From NCBI GenBank assembly GCA_024636475.1, contig JAGXHA010000046.1, positions 1 to 38,553 of the forward strand: DNA of 38,553 nucleotides, read 5' to 3'. Positions 1 through 8,854 of the stretch are shown in pieces. The notes beneath the pieces were generated by a model. That model was not told the origin of the DNA, did not search any database, and saw only the letters and a program-made list of their open reading frames with translations. The stretch's first letter is position 1; each line of letters starts with the position of its first letter. A program made the position numbers and the translations under genes. The DNA comes from Roseobacter sp. Its GTDB lineage: Bacteria; Pseudomonadota; Alphaproteobacteria; Rhodobacterales; Rhodobacteraceae.

Positions 1-387
1 CACGTCATGCACATCGTGTCAAACGTGGTGGGCGAATTGCGCGACGACCGCGACGCCCTTGATGCGTTCTTTGCAGGGATGCCCGCTGGCACCGTTTCAG
101 GCGCGCCCAAGGTCCGCGCGATGGAGGTCATCGACGAGCTTGAGCCAGAAAAGCGAGGGCTTTACGGGGGGGGCGTTGGTTACTTCAGTGCGGGCGGCGA
201 TATGGATATGTGCATCGCCCTGCGCACCGCCGTGATCAAAGACAAAACCCTTTATATTCAAGCGGGTGGCGGGGTCGTTTACGACAGTGACGCCGAGGCC
301 GAATATATGGAAACCGTGCATAAATCCGACGCGATCCGCCGCGCCGCAGCCGATGCGGCACGCTTTGCCGGGAACGGAAACAGCTGA
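1..387 (+). CDS. trpE: Anthranilate synthase component I, C-terminal part (cut by window edge)
   Basis: This is the last 128 residues of the large subunit of anthranilate synthase, which turns chorismate and ammonia (supplied by TrpG) into anthranilate, the first step of tryptophan synthesis. Reading frame 1 is open from the first base, so the start lies outside the window. Visible family motifs are [10 protein letters not shown], the chorismate-binding signature [15 protein letters not shown] (about residues 27-41 of the fragment), the [10 protein letters not shown] segment and a C-terminal [12 protein letters not shown] block that lines the active site. The stop is two bases before the next gene, which suggests co-transcription. 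The partner genes trpG and trpD lie 2.6 kb away behind an opposite-strand gene, so trpE is split from them. Confidence 0.97.
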   Translation, partial: HVMHIVSNVVGELRDDRDALDAFFAGMPAGTVSGAPKVRAMEVIDELEPEKRGLYGGGVGYFSAGGDMDMCIALRTAVIKDKTLYIQAGGGVVYDSDAEAEYMETVHKSDAIRRAAADAARFAGNGNS

Positions 388-389
388 TC

Positions 390-1430
390 ATGCCCAACCA
401 AGCACCTTTTGAAATCGCAGGTCAAAAGGTGGCTTCGGGCACCCGGGCCCAGATCGACGTGCCTATTTCGATCCTGCCCGACCACACGCCTGTCGGTCTG
501 TCGCTTGAAGTCATTCATGGCAAACGCGCCGGCCCTGCCATGTTCGTCAGCGCCGCCGTGCATGGCGACGAGTTGATCGGAGTCGAGATCGTGCGCCGTT
601 TGCTGCGTGCGCCGCAGCTTAAATCCTTGCGCGGCACCTTGCTGGTGGTGCCTGTTGTAAACTCTTTTGGTTTTTTGAACCGCTCACGCTACCTGCCGGA
701 CCGGCGCGACCTGAACCGCTGCTTTCCGGGGCATCCGTCAGGCTCGCTTGGCTCAAGGCTTGCCCATATTTTCCTGAACGAGGTCGTGTTGCGTTGTGAT
801 TTCGGCATTGATCTGCATTCGGCAGCGATCCACCGGACCAACTTGCCGCAGGTACGCATTTCACCTTCCGACCCCGTGACCCGGCGCATGGCGATCAATT
901 TTGCTGCCCCTGTGGTGCTCACCTCTCCCCTGCGCGATGGATCATTGCGCGCGATCGCCTCGGCCAAGGGCACGCCTGTTCTGCTGTACGAGGCGGGCGA
1001 AGGTCTGCGCTTTGACGAGATGGCTGTGCGCGCCGGAGTTGCTGGTATTCTGCGCGTGATGCATGCCGAGGATATGCTGCCCGCGAAAGGCATCGCCCCC
1101 TCGCGGCGTCAATCCCATGTCTGCTCAAGCTCTAGCTGGTTGCGCGCGCCCGTCGGTGGCTTGCTGCGGACCTTCAGGGCCGAAGGAGAAACGGTCAAGG
1201 AAGGCGACGCTCTGGCCACCGTATCTGACCCGTTTGGCAAGACCGAGGAAGACATCATAGCCCCCCATGACGGTATCCTGATTGGCCGCGCGATATTGCC
1301 GGTGGTCAACGAGGGCGACGCCGTCTTTCATCTGGCCAAGCTGCTGCCCCGCGCTGTTGCCGATACCGTCGAAGATATGATTACGCAGCTGGAAAGCGAC
1401 CCGCTTTTCGACGAAGACGAGATTATCTAG
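390..1430 (+). CDS. Succinylglutamate desuccinylase / aspartoacylase family zinc hydrolase
   Basis: A 346-residue protein of the M14-like AstE/AspA family, which cleaves N-acyl amino acids or similar amides with one zinc ion. The expected zinc ligands are visible: His58 and Glu61 in AAVHGDELIG and His143 in GIDLHSA. Residues about 50-230 form the hydrolase core and about 250-330 a C-terminal beta domain resembling a biotinyl-lipoyl fold (RAPVGGLLRTFRAEGETVKEGD), as is common in bacterial DUF-type members. The start ATG is two bases after the trpE stop, so the gene is probably translated from the trpE transcript. The true substrate cannot be told from sequence; a role in tryptophan metabolism is only suggested by position. 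Confidence 0.88.
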   Translation: MPNQAPFEIAGQKVASGTRAQIDVPISILPDHTPVGLSLEVIHGKRAGPAMFVSAAVHGDELIGVEIVRRLLRAPQLKSLRGTLLVVPVVNSFGFLNRSRYLPDRRDLNRCFPGHPSGSLGSRLAHIFLNEVVLRCDFGIDLHSAAIHRTNLPQVRISPSDPVTRRMAINFAAPVVLTSPLRDGSLRAIASAKGTPVLLYEAGEGLRFDEMAVRAGVAGILRVMHAEDMLPAKGIAPSRRQSHVCSSSSWLRAPVGGLLRTFRAEGETVKEGDALATVSDPFGKTEEDIIAPHDGILIGRAILPVVNEGDAVFHLAKLLPRAVADTVEDMITQLESDPLFDEDEII

Positions 1431-1433
1431 CGT

Positions 1434-2831
1434 TCATTCGCCTTCAGATCCGAGCAAAACAGCTGAAATCGGTGCCAGTGCCACTTGCGTGGCGCGGTCC
1501 TGCAATCCCCAGACCAAAAGAGCCGAGATCGTTTCGGGCCGCATCCGGCCAAGCATGATCACTGATCCTTCAACACCCGCTTTGAACGCAGCCTGATCCA
1601 GAAAACGCCGGATCACGATGGGTGTCTGATCCTTGCTGTCAAAATCGCGAAAAATCGGTGCGGCAGGCACGCCTTCCTTGACGGCCAGCTTGGGCATTGT
1701 GTTCAGCCCTTTATCCTGACTGACCAGACCGTAGCCACCCTGTGCAAGAATGCCGGTGACCTGATCGGCAACCTCACGGTTTGGTTGCAATCCTGCGCCC
1801 TGACCTTCCAGAATGCCGATCACCTCGGGCATAAGGTTGAACGCAACCGCAAGTGTCGTCTCTGCATCCGACGGCTCTGCCCCTTCGGGCAAATCGACCA
1901 TCGCCAGCACCTCGAAACCCTCGTTGCGGTAAATCGCCATCCGCTCTGCGGCATCAGGCAGGGTGACGTCGACGGCAAAGCTGATCGGATATGGAAAGCT
2001 GCGCAAGGCGGCGATGCCGACTTCGCCCCCGTCAAGATCGCTGCCCTGATCAATCAAAAGAATGCTCATCAAGGGCTTGTCATCAAGATTTGCAAAGGGT
2101 TGGGAATAGCGCGTGATCGCACGTTCCGCCATGGCGGGTTGTGGGCCGGTTTCAGGCTCATTCGTCGAGAGCGCTGTCGGCAAGCGGTTCACTGTGACAC
2201 CTGTGCCACGCTCAACCGGGGCGGCCGTGAGCGGGTCAGCCGACGGGGGCGTAACAGCAACCGGCGCAGGTGCCTCAGAAACTTCATCAACAATTTCCGC
2301 AGCTTGCGGCGCTTCGGGCGGGTTTTCGGCGACCTGTTCGGTGACTGTTGGGGGCTGGTCAGCGGGGGCATCTGCAACGGGAGCGATATTATCGGACGGT
2401 GGGGGTACCACCGCCACGGCATCAGGGCTTTGAGGTTCCATAGGTGCCAGCGCCATGGGATTGGGGAGCACCGGTTCATCGGTCGCGATTTCGGGCAAAG
2501 TGGCCTCTGGCAGATCAGGCGTCACAATCGCGACCTCCTGTCCGGCTTCGGGGGCGGCAGGCGGGTCTGTCATTTCCGGCGTTGTGACGTCCGCAATGCT
2601 GTCCTTGGCGGGCGCTTCTATGGATGCCGCCGCCTCGGTCTCGGGCTGAACATCATCTTGCGCGGGCACAACCGCAACCGCTCGGCTTGTGTCTGAGGTT
2701 GCCATATCATCGGGTGCTGCATCGCTTATCTGCGGTGGCGCGCTGATCGGAACGACGAATGACGCAACGCCGGCAACCGCCACACTGAACACACCCCCCA
2801 TAGCGATGCCCGCTAGAAATCCCCGTGCCAT
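1434..2831 (-). CDS. Membrane-anchored divergent polysaccharide deacetylase (YibQ/DUF610-like)
   Basis: A 465-residue protein with three parts. An N-terminal hydrophobic segment ([20 protein letters not shown]) probably anchors it in the inner membrane. A long linker of about 200 residues is rich in Ala, Pro, Glu and Thr and is of low complexity. The C-terminal 200 residues begin near [12 protein letters not shown] and match the divergent polysaccharide deacetylase fold of YibQ proteins. The family is thought to act in the periplasm on cell-envelope polymers, but no reaction is proven. I chose the ATG at 2831 because the membrane segment begins there and AGGAG lies about 10 bases upstream; an in-frame ATG at 2930 would add 33 residues unlike the family. 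It converges on the aspartoacylase-like gene with a 3-base gap. Confidence 0.8.
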   Translation of the reverse strand: MARGFLAGIAMGGVFSVAVAGVASFVVPISAPPQISDAAPDDMATSDTSRAVAVVPAQDDVQPETEAAASIEAPAKDSIADVTTPEMTDPPAAPEAGQEVAIVTPDLPEATLPEIATDEPVLPNPMALAPMEPQSPDAVAVVPPPSDNIAPVADAPADQPPTVTEQVAENPPEAPQAAEIVDEVSEAPAPVAVTPPSADPLTAAPVERGTGVTVNRLPTALSTNEPETGPQPAMAERAITRYSQPFANLDDKPLMSILLIDQGSDLDGGEVGIAALRSFPYPISFAVDVTLPDAAERMAIYRNEGFEVLAMVDLPEGAEPSDAETTLAVAFNLMPEVIGILEGQGAGLQPNREVADQVTGILAQGGYGLVSQDKGLNTMPKLAVKEGVPAAPIFRDFDSKDQTPIVIRRFLDQAAFKAGVEGSVIMLGRMRPETISALLVWGLQDRATQVALAPISAVLLGSEGE

Positions 2832-2994
2832 GACCGAAATACTCCTGTTATTTGTTCCTGCAAGGGCCGCTCTGCGGGCCCCGTTGCCCTTGACGATGGG
2901 TCTTAAGCCTGAACATGTATCGCTGGACATTATACCGTGGTTTTTTGCGGTTTCTCTAGCCCTAAACCCTGCCCTGGATACAAAGAATTGCCCT

Positions 2995-3576
2995 ATGCTG
3001 CTGCTGATAGATAATTATGACAGTTTCACTTATAATTTGGTGCATTATCTAGGTGATTTGGGCGCGCAGGTCGAGATTCGGCGGAATGATGCCATTGACG
3101 TTCAACAGGCGATGGCGATGAAACCGGCGGGAATTATTCTGTCTCCCGGCCCCTGCGACCCCGATCAAGCGGGCATTTGTCTGGCTCTGACCGCCGCCGC
3201 TGCCGAGACAGGCACCCCTTTGCTGGGCGTTTGTCTGGGCCATCAAACGCTGGGACAGGCGTTTGGCGGCAAGGTCGTGCGCGCAGGCGACATCGTGCAC
3301 GGCAAAATGGGTCAGATGCATCACACGGGCAAAGGTGTGTTCGCAGGCCTGCCCTCGCCTTTTGCGGCAACCCGCTATCATTCGTTGGTGGTCGAGCGTG
3401 CAAGCCTGCCCGACTGCCTTGAGATCACAGCCGAGCTGGAAGACGGCACCATCATGGGGCTGCAACACCGCGAATTGCCGATGCATGGCGTACAGTTTCA
3501 CCCTGAATCGATCCGGTCAGAGCATGGTCACAAAATGCTGCAAAACTTCCTGAATGAAGTGAAGGTGATGGCATGA
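2995..3576 (+). CDS. trpG: Anthranilate synthase component II (glutamine amidotransferase)
   Basis: A 193-residue class I glutamine amidotransferase that supplies ammonia to TrpE. The start motif [14 protein letters not shown] is typical. The catalytic triad is visible: Cys80 in GVCLGHQ, His169 and Glu171 in QFHPES. The oxyanion-loop motif SPGPCDP is near residue 50. The open frame runs further upstream, but the family start is the ATG at 2995; no strong Shine-Dalgarno sequence precedes it. Its last four bases overlap the trpD start (ATGA), so the two are translationally coupled. It is the first gene of a plus-strand block leading to moeA. The upstream gap is shared with the divergent YibQ-like gene, but I see no tryptophan-rich leader peptide or attenuator there. 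Confidence 0.97.
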   Translation: MLLLIDNYDSFTYNLVHYLGDLGAQVEIRRNDAIDVQQAMAMKPAGIILSPGPCDPDQAGICLALTAAAAETGTPLLGVCLGHQTLGQAFGGKVVRAGDIVHGKMGQMHHTGKGVFAGLPSPFAATRYHSLVVERASLPDCLEITAELEDGTIMGLQHRELPMHGVQFHPESIRSEHGHKMLQNFLNEVKVMA

Positions 3577-4592
3577 GCGAGCTTTTAAAACCCTTGATTG
3601 ACGCCGCTGCGAATGGCCCCCTCTCCCGCGCGCAAGCTGAGGAAGCGTTCAGCATTCTGTTTGACGGCGAAGCGACCCCCAGCCAGATCGGTGGCTTTCT
3701 GATGGCGCTGCGCACGCGGGGCGAAACCGTAGATGAATATGCCGCCGCCGCCCATGTGATGCGAGCCAAATGCCACGCTGTGAACGCGCCGGAGGGTGCC
3801 ATGGACATCGTGGGCACTGGCGGTGACGGCAAGGGCACGCTCAACATCTCGACGGCAACGGCCTTTGTCGTGGCGGGTGCAGGCGTGGTCGTGGCCAAAC
3901 ATGGCAACCGAAACCTGTCGTCGAAATCAGGCGCGGCAGATGCGCTGACGCAGATGGGCCTCAAGGTCATGGTCGGGCCAAAAGTGGTCGAGGCCGCACT
4001 GAAAGAGGCGGGCATCGGCTTTATGATGGCACCCATGCACCACCCTGCGATTGCCCATGTGATGCCCACAAGATCTGAACTTGGCACCCGCACGATCTTT
4101 AACATACTAGGGCCGCTGACCAACCCCGCTGGCGTAAAACGCCAGCTTACGGGGGCCTATCGCCGCGACCTGATCCGCCCTATGGCCGAAACGCTGGGCG
4201 CTTTGGGGTCTGAAAAGGCGTGGCTGGTGCATGGCTCGGACGGCACGGATGAGCTGACCATCACAGGTGTCAGCTGGGTTGCCGCGCTGAACCCCGATGG
4301 CTCTGTCACTGAATTCGAAATCACGCCAGAGGACGCAGGCCTGCCCGTACATCCGTTCGAGGATATCGTCGGTGGCACCCCCGAAGAAAACGCACGTGAT
4401 TTCAACGCCCTGCTGGATAGCGCGCCCTCTGCCTACCGCGATGCCGTGCTACTGAACGCTGCCGCTGCTTTGGTTGTGGCCGATGCCGCACCGGACCTGA
4501 AAACAGGCGTCGAAATGGCCCGCACCAGCATCGACAGCGGGGCAGCGCGCGAGAAAATCAGCCAAGTGGCCCGCACCACGCAAGCGGGCTGA
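3573..4592 (+). CDS. trpD: Anthranilate phosphoribosyltransferase
   Basis: A 339-residue enzyme that joins anthranilate to PRPP in the second step of tryptophan synthesis. The glycine-rich PRPP-binding loop [14 protein letters not shown] is at about residues 81-94, followed by [15 protein letters not shown], both diagnostic. Other conserved segments are [10 protein letters not shown] and GPLTNPAG. Length matches the family. It overlaps trpG by four bases upstream, and its TGA shares one base with the ATG of the next gene, ung. Such overlaps imply one polycistronic mRNA with coupled translation. Confidence 0.98.
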   Translation: MSELLKPLIDAAANGPLSRAQAEEAFSILFDGEATPSQIGGFLMALRTRGETVDEYAAAAHVMRAKCHAVNAPEGAMDIVGTGGDGKGTLNISTATAFVVAGAGVVVAKHGNRNLSSKSGAADALTQMGLKVMVGPKVVEAALKEAGIGFMMAPMHHPAIAHVMPTRSELGTRTIFNILGPLTNPAGVKRQLTGAYRRDLIRPMAETLGALGSEKAWLVHGSDGTDELTITGVSWVAALNPDGSVTEFEITPEDAGLPVHPFEDIVGGTPEENARDFNALLDSAPSAYRDAVLLNAAAALVVADAAPDLKTGVEMARTSIDSGAAREKISQVARTTQAG

Positions 4593-5254
4593 TGCTGGAT
4601 CTGTCACGTCTTGGCGCTTGGCGCGACCTGCCGTTTTTCGACGAGACCTTGCCGGGGATCACTGCCGCTTTGGCGCAGGACCAACGGCTGATCCTGCCCC
4701 CGGCACCGCAGGTTTTTGCAGCGCTTGAGCAGACCCAACCCGACGCCGTGCGCGTTGTGATCCTTGGCCAGGATCCCTATCCGACACCCGGCCATGCGCA
4801 TGGTCTGGCCTTTTCCGCCAGTGCCGATACCCAGCCTTTGCCGCGATCATTATCTAACATATTCAAAGAGATGCGCGACGACATTGGCGATGCGCCACCC
4901 CACGCTGATCTGCATTTCTGGGCCGCCCAAGGTGTTTTGCTGCTGAACACAGCCCTGACCGTGCCAGCGGGTGACGCGGGCGGACACGCGAAACTGGGCT
5001 GGCAGGATCTGACGACACAGGTCTTGGACCGCCTTTGCAACCGCCCCCGCGTCTATCTGCTGTGGGGTGCGCATGCACAAAAGGTTGCGAAAGCCGTGGA
5101 CCCGGGTATGAACCTCAAGATCGAAACAGCGCACCCCTCGCCCCTGTCTGCAAGGCGCGGATTTTTCGGATCGCAGCCCTTCTCGCGGGCCAATGACTGG
5201 TTGCACGGCCAAGGGCAAAGGGCCATAAACTGGGCAACACCGGAGGTACCATGA
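4592..5254 (+). CDS. ung: Uracil-DNA glycosylase, family 1
   Basis: A 220-residue DNA repair enzyme that cuts uracil out of DNA, starting base-excision repair of deaminated cytosine. The water-activating loop [17 protein letters not shown] contains the catalytic Asp61; LLLNTALTV carries the uracil-binding Asn119; [14 protein letters not shown] is the DNA-minor-groove leucine loop with His181. All key family-1 residues are present, so it is probably active. It sits between trpD (TGATG, 1-base overlap) and trpC (ATGA, 4-base overlap), so it is coupled on both sides to tryptophan genes with which it shares no pathway. That placement is odd. The SOS repressor gene lexA lies further downstream, but no SOS box is visible next to ung. 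Confidence 0.96.
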   Translation: MLDLSRLGAWRDLPFFDETLPGITAALAQDQRLILPPAPQVFAALEQTQPDAVRVVILGQDPYPTPGHAHGLAFSASADTQPLPRSLSNIFKEMRDDIGDAPPHADLHFWAAQGVLLLNTALTVPAGDAGGHAKLGWQDLTTQVLDRLCNRPRVYLLWGAHAQKVAKAVDPGMNLKIETAHPSPLSARRGFFGSQPFSRANDWLHGQGQRAINWATPEVP

Positions 5255-6063
5255 CCGACACCATCCTAGACAAGATCAAGGCCTATAAGCTTGACGAAAT
5301 CGCAGCCGACAAGGCCGCCAAACCCCTTGAGGCTGTAGAGGCCGACGCACGCGCCGCCTCGCCTGTGCGCCCCTTTGCCGATGCGCTGTTTGATGCATCC
5401 CGCGAAGGCTATGGTCTGATCGCTGAGGTTAAAAAAGCCAGCCCGTCAAAAGGGCTGATCCGCGCAGACTTTGACCCTGCGGCCCTGGCTGCTGCTTATG
5501 CCCACGGCGGTGCCACCTGTCTGTCCATCCTGACAGACACGCCCAGTTTTCAAGGTGCCAAGGGTTTTCTTGTCGCCGCTCGCGAAGCCTGCACCCTGCC
5601 CGTGCTGCGCAAGGATTTCATGTATGACACCTATCAGGTCGCAGAAGCCCGCGCGCTTGGGGCCGATTGCATCTTGATCATCATGGCCTCGGTCAGCGAC
5701 GCCCAGGCGGTTGAACTGGAAGCCGCTGCAAGTGAATGGGGCATGGACGCTTTGATCGAGGTCCATGACAAAGCCGAACTCGACCGCGCGAGCACGCTGA
5801 AAAGCCGGATGATCGGCATCAACAACCGCAACCTCAAGACGTTCGAAACCACCTTGGATACGACGAGAACCCTGTCAAAACATGTGGATGCGGATAAGAT
5901 GATCGTTTCGGAATCCGGCCTGAACACATCCGATGATCTGGCCCAGATGGCGAAATATGGTGCGCGGGTGTTTCTGATCGGCGAAAGTCTGATGCGTCAA
6001 GACGATGTCGAAACGGCCACACGCACTCTGCTGGCCAACCCCTTGCGTCCAGGAGGGATGTAA
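5251..6063 (+). CDS. trpC: Indole-3-glycerol phosphate synthase
   Basis: A 270-residue TIM-barrel enzyme that closes the indole ring from 1-(2-carboxyphenylamino)-deoxyribulose phosphate. The signature [13 protein letters not shown] (from about residue 59) carries catalytic lysines; further active-site blocks are [37 protein letters not shown] and VSESGL. It is the stand-alone form, with no TrpF fusion. The start overlaps ung by four bases and the TAA shares a base with the moaC ATG. The genes trpF, trpB and trpA are not in this window. Confidence 0.98.
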   Translation: MTDTILDKIKAYKLDEIAADKAAKPLEAVEADARAASPVRPFADALFDASREGYGLIAEVKKASPSKGLIRADFDPAALAAAYAHGGATCLSILTDTPSFQGAKGFLVAAREACTLPVLRKDFMYDTYQVAEARALGADCILIIMASVSDAQAVELEAAASEWGMDALIEVHDKAELDRASTLKSRMIGINNRNLKTFETTLDTTRTLSKHVDADKMIVSESGLNTSDDLAQMAKYGARVFLIGESLMRQDDVETATRTLLANPLRPGGM

Positions 6064-6536
6064 TGGCCCTTACCCATTTCGACGGCAAGGGCGACGCACA
6101 TATGGTTGATGTGTCCGACAAGGCAGTGACGTCGCGGATCGCAATCGCTGAAAACCACATCAAGATGAAGCGTGAAACCTTTGATATCATTACCGAAGGT
6201 CGCGCCAAGAAGGGTGACGTTCTGGGTGTTGCGCGGCTGGCAGGGATCATGGCCGCCAAACAGACGTCAACGCTGATCCCGCTCTGCCACCCGCTGCCGA
6301 TCACCAAAGTCTCGGTCGAGCTGACCCCGGACCCCGACCTGCCCGGCATCCGGATCGAGGCAACGGTCAAGACAACTGGCCAGACCGGTGTTGAAATGGA
6401 AGCGCTCACTGCCGCCTCAGTCGCGGCCCTGACGGTCTATGACATGGCCAAGGCTGTCGATAAGGGGATGGAGATCGGAGGCCTGCGGGTCGTTTTGAAA
6501 GACGGCGGCAAATCGGGCCGGTTCGAGGCAAACTAG
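6063..6536 (+). CDS. moaC: Cyclic pyranopterin monophosphate synthase
   Basis: A 157-residue enzyme of molybdenum cofactor synthesis that, with MoaA, converts GTP-derived cyclic dehydro-GTP to cyclic pyranopterin monophosphate. Family blocks include [18 protein letters not shown] at the N-terminus, [11 protein letters not shown], and the active-site stretch [16 protein letters not shown] followed by KAVDKGM, with the conserved Lys and Asp. The length is normal. It is coupled to trpC by a one-base stop/start overlap, linking tryptophan and molybdopterin genes on one transcript; this order is familiar in Rhodobacteraceae. A 22-base gap separates it from the next gene. Confidence 0.97.
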   Translation: MALTHFDGKGDAHMVDVSDKAVTSRIAIAENHIKMKRETFDIITEGRAKKGDVLGVARLAGIMAAKQTSTLIPLCHPLPITKVSVELTPDPDLPGIRIEATVKTTGQTGVEMEALTAASVAALTVYDMAKAVDKGMEIGGLRVVLKDGGKSGRFEAN

Positions 6537-6558
6537 CGATGGATGCCCGGTCGAGCCG

Positions 6559-6918
6559 ATGGAAGAGAAGTTGATTTTGCAGACCCCAAAACATGATTTA
6601 TACGCCGACACCATCTTGCGCGATGACGAATGGAGTGTGCAGGCGGGTGCGAGGGCGCGTAGCAGTTGGGTTGGCTCAACCGACGCAAAAACGCATTATG
6701 GAAAGCTATGTACTGAACTCATGGCCAGCGGTATCCTTTCGCAGGAAAACGGTTTTGCCATTTTCAAGCAAGACTATGCCTTCTCAAGCCCAAGTGCAGC
6801 TGGTGCGGTTATTAACGGACGCTCAACCAATGGTCGCCAGGCATGGAAACACGCCATATCGGGCCAATCCTATGAAGACTGGGAAAAAGCCCAGATCGCA
6901 GCAGAGGTAACCCCATGA
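6559..6918 (+). CDS. Small stand-alone DUF4357 domain protein
   Basis: A 119-residue protein that consists almost wholly of a DUF4357-like domain (about residues 25-105). The recognisable pattern is an AGARARSSWVGS segment, a middle helix ending LMASGIL, then DYAFSSPSAAGAVINGRSTNGRQAWKH. In other bacteria this domain is usually found at the C-terminus of GIY-YIG or other nuclease and restriction-associated proteins; its function is not known. Here no nuclease domain is attached. It lies 22 bases after moaC, and its TGA overlaps the moeA ATG (ATGA), so it is coupled to molybdopterin genes. Amino-acid composition and codon use look native but slightly less GC-rich than the neighbours. Confidence 0.8.
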   Translation: MEEKLILQTPKHDLYADTILRDDEWSVQAGARARSSWVGSTDAKTHYGKLCTELMASGILSQENGFAIFKQDYAFSSPSAAGAVINGRSTNGRQAWKHAISGQSYEDWEKAQIAAEVTP

Positions 6919-8087
6919 TCTCGGTCGAAGACGCCCTTTCGCAATTGTTCGATCTTGTTAAGCCGATGGGGGTCGAACATGTCCCATTACGGCGCGCGGC
7001 GGGGCGGGTTTTGGCGCAGGATGTGATCGCGAAACGCACGCAGCCACCCTTTGCCGCTTCCTCGATGGATGGCTATGCGCTGCATAGCGACGAGGTCGAA
7101 CCGGACGCGATGTTCAAAGTCATTGGCGAAGCCGCCGCAGGGCATCGCTTTGACGGCGTTGTCAAAGCGGGTCAGGCCGTGCGCATCTTCACGGGCGCGC
7201 CGATCCCGCAAGGCGCTGATTTTGTCGTCATCCAAGAGGACACAACCCGCCGGGGCGATCTGTTGATGCTGGGTCACGACATTGACGGCAAAACGAATAT
7301 CCGCCCCGCCGGTGGTGATTTCAAAGAGGGCGACATTCTGGCCGCCCCTCGTGTTTTGCGCCCCGCCGATATCGCTTTGCTCGCAGCGATGAATATTGCT
7401 GAGGTGCCTGTGCACATCGCGCCACAGATTGCGATCATCGCGACAGGAGACGAGTTGGTGCAGCCCGGTGAAGTGCCCGGCCCCGACCAGATCATCGCTT
7501 CGAACACCTACGGGCTGGCCGCGCAGTTGGAACAGATCGGGGCACGTTGCCGGTTGATCCCGATTGCCCGCGACACGGTCGCATCGCTGACCCAGGCCTT
7601 CACCATCGCGAAGGGCGCCGATCTGATCATAACCATCGGAGGGGCCTCCGTAGGCGACCACGATCTTGTTGCGCCTGTAGCCGCTGAGATGGGAATGGAG
7701 CAGTCGTTCTACAAAGTTGCGATGCGACCTGGAAAACCACTGATGGCAGGGCGGCTTGACGATGTGCCAATGATCGGGCTGCCCGGCAATCCGGTCTCTG
7801 CGATGGTGTGTGGCGTGGTTTTTGTGGCCCCTGTGCTGCGCAAAATGCTAGGGCTGCCAGCCGCCCTAGCCCCGCGCACACCCCTGCCATTGGCCGTGGA
7901 TTTGCCCAAAGGCGGGCCCCGCGCCCACTATATGCGCGCCAACGTCATTGACGGTGCGGTCCATCCTGAGCGAAATCAAGACAGCTCTTTGCTTAGCATA
8001 CTGGCCCAAGCGGATGTGCTGATGATCCGTCCACCCGATGATCCGGCGCGCAATACGGGCGAGATTATCGATTGCATCGCGCTGTAA
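6915..8087 (+). CDS. moeA: Molybdopterin molybdenumtransferase
   Basis: A 390-residue enzyme that inserts molybdate into adenylated molybdopterin, the last common step of molybdenum cofactor synthesis. Visible blocks are the N-terminal FAASSMDGYAL, VRIFTGAPIPQGAD, the molybdopterin-binding core IAIIATGDELVQPGEV (about residues 170-185) with SNTYGL, TIGGASVGDHD, and the C-terminal MIGLPGNPVSAMV loop. Length matches the family. It overlaps the DUF4357 gene by four bases and is the last gene of the trpG-moeA block; lexA, 65 bases downstream, has its own promoter. Confidence 0.97.
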   Translation: MISVEDALSQLFDLVKPMGVEHVPLRRAAGRVLAQDVIAKRTQPPFAASSMDGYALHSDEVEPDAMFKVIGEAAAGHRFDGVVKAGQAVRIFTGAPIPQGADFVVIQEDTTRRGDLLMLGHDIDGKTNIRPAGGDFKEGDILAAPRVLRPADIALLAAMNIAEVPVHIAPQIAIIATGDELVQPGEVPGPDQIIASNTYGLAAQLEQIGARCRLIPIARDTVASLTQAFTIAKGADLIITIGGASVGDHDLVAPVAAEMGMEQSFYKVAMRPGKPLMAGRLDDVPMIGLPGNPVSAMVCGVVFVAPVLRKMLGLPAALAPRTPLPLAVDLPKGGPRAHYMRANVIDGAVHPERNQDSSLLSILAQADVLMIRPPDDPARNTGEIIDCIAL

Positions 8088-8090
8088 GCG

Positions 8091-8119
8091 TTGACACAAA
8101 ACAAGAACATCCCTAGAAC
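8091..8119 (+). promoter_or_regulatory. lexA promoter with overlapping SOS box
   Basis: A perfect -35 hexamer TTGACA (8091-8096) is followed after 17 bases by TAGAAC (8114-8119) as the -10 element. The sequence GAAC-N7-GAAC (8105-8108 and 8116-8119, spacer ATCCCTA) is the direct-repeat LexA operator known from alphaproteobacteria. The operator covers the spacer and the -10, so LexA bound here would block its own promoter, the usual autoregulation. Confidence 0.88.
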
Positions 8120-8152
8120 AAACGCAAACCAACAAACTCAGGGAATGCTCCG

Positions 8153-8851
8153 ATGCTGACGAAGAAACAACTCGATCTGCTGGCTTTTATCCACAAACGC
8201 GTTCAGCGCGACGGCGTCCCGCCCAGTTTTGACGAGATGAAAGAGGCATTGGACCTGAGATCGAAATCCGGCATTCACCGTCTGATCACAGCCCTTGAGG
8301 AGCGTGGATTTATCCGCCGTATGGCGCACCGCGCCCGCGCCATTGAGGTTGTCAAATTGCCAGACAGCATGGGCGGTTTGCCCAGTTCCGGTTTTAGCCC
8401 CCGCGTGATAGAAGGCGACAGGCCCGACATGCCGCCCCCACGTGCGGCGCAAAGGGTTTCAGATAGTTCAATCGACGTGCCGATGATGGGCCGAATTGCC
8501 GCCGGTGTCCCGATTGAGGCGATCACCACGATGACCCATTCGGTCGCTGTGCCGGGAAACATGATCCGCGGCAGCGGCGAACATTACGCGCTTGAAGTTA
8601 AAGGCGATTCGATGATCGACGCGGGGATCAATCATGGCGATATCGTCGTGATACGCGAAACTTCCGTGGCCAACGATGGTGATATTGTGGTCGCTCTGGT
8701 CGACGATCACGAGGCGACGCTGAAGACGTTCAAACGTCATGGCTCTTCCATTGCCCTTGAGGCTGCCAACCCTGCGTATGAGACACGGGTATTCCCGTCA
8801 GACAAGGTCAAAGTGCAGGGCCGTTTGGTCGGCTTGATCCGGACCTATTAA
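8153..8851 (+). CDS. lexA: SOS-response transcriptional repressor LexA
   Basis: A 232-residue repressor of DNA-damage genes. Residues about 1-65 form the winged-helix DNA-binding domain ([18 protein letters not shown] is the recognition-helix region). The C-terminal S24 peptidase domain shows the self-cleavage bond Ala117-Gly118 in GRIAAGVP, the nucleophile Ser153 in KGDSM and the general base Lys191 in ATLKTF. All catalytic residues are present, so RecA-stimulated self-cleavage is expected. AGGGA at 8140-8144 supports the ATG at 8153. It is autoregulated by the SOS box just upstream. It is convergent with comEC with only three bases between the stop codons. Confidence 0.97.
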   Translation: MLTKKQLDLLAFIHKRVQRDGVPPSFDEMKEALDLRSKSGIHRLITALEERGFIRRMAHRARAIEVVKLPDSMGGLPSSGFSPRVIEGDRPDMPPPRAAQRVSDSSIDVPMMGRIAAGVPIEAITTMTHSVAVPGNMIRGSGEHYALEVKGDSMIDAGINHGDIVVIRETSVANDGDIVVALVDDHEATLKTFKRHGSSIALEAANPAYETRVFPSDKVKVQGRLVGLIRTY

Positions 8852-8854
8852 GGC

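Noticed and set aside
1785..2696. 303-codon plus-strand frame opposite the YibQ-like gene
   Set aside because: Mirror of the low-complexity Ala/Pro/Glu linker; the Arg/Gly-rich translation is an artefact of composition.
2832..2994. Tryptophan attenuator or leader peptide before trpG
   Set aside because: No short frame with tandem Trp codons and no alternative hairpin plus T-run were found in the gap.
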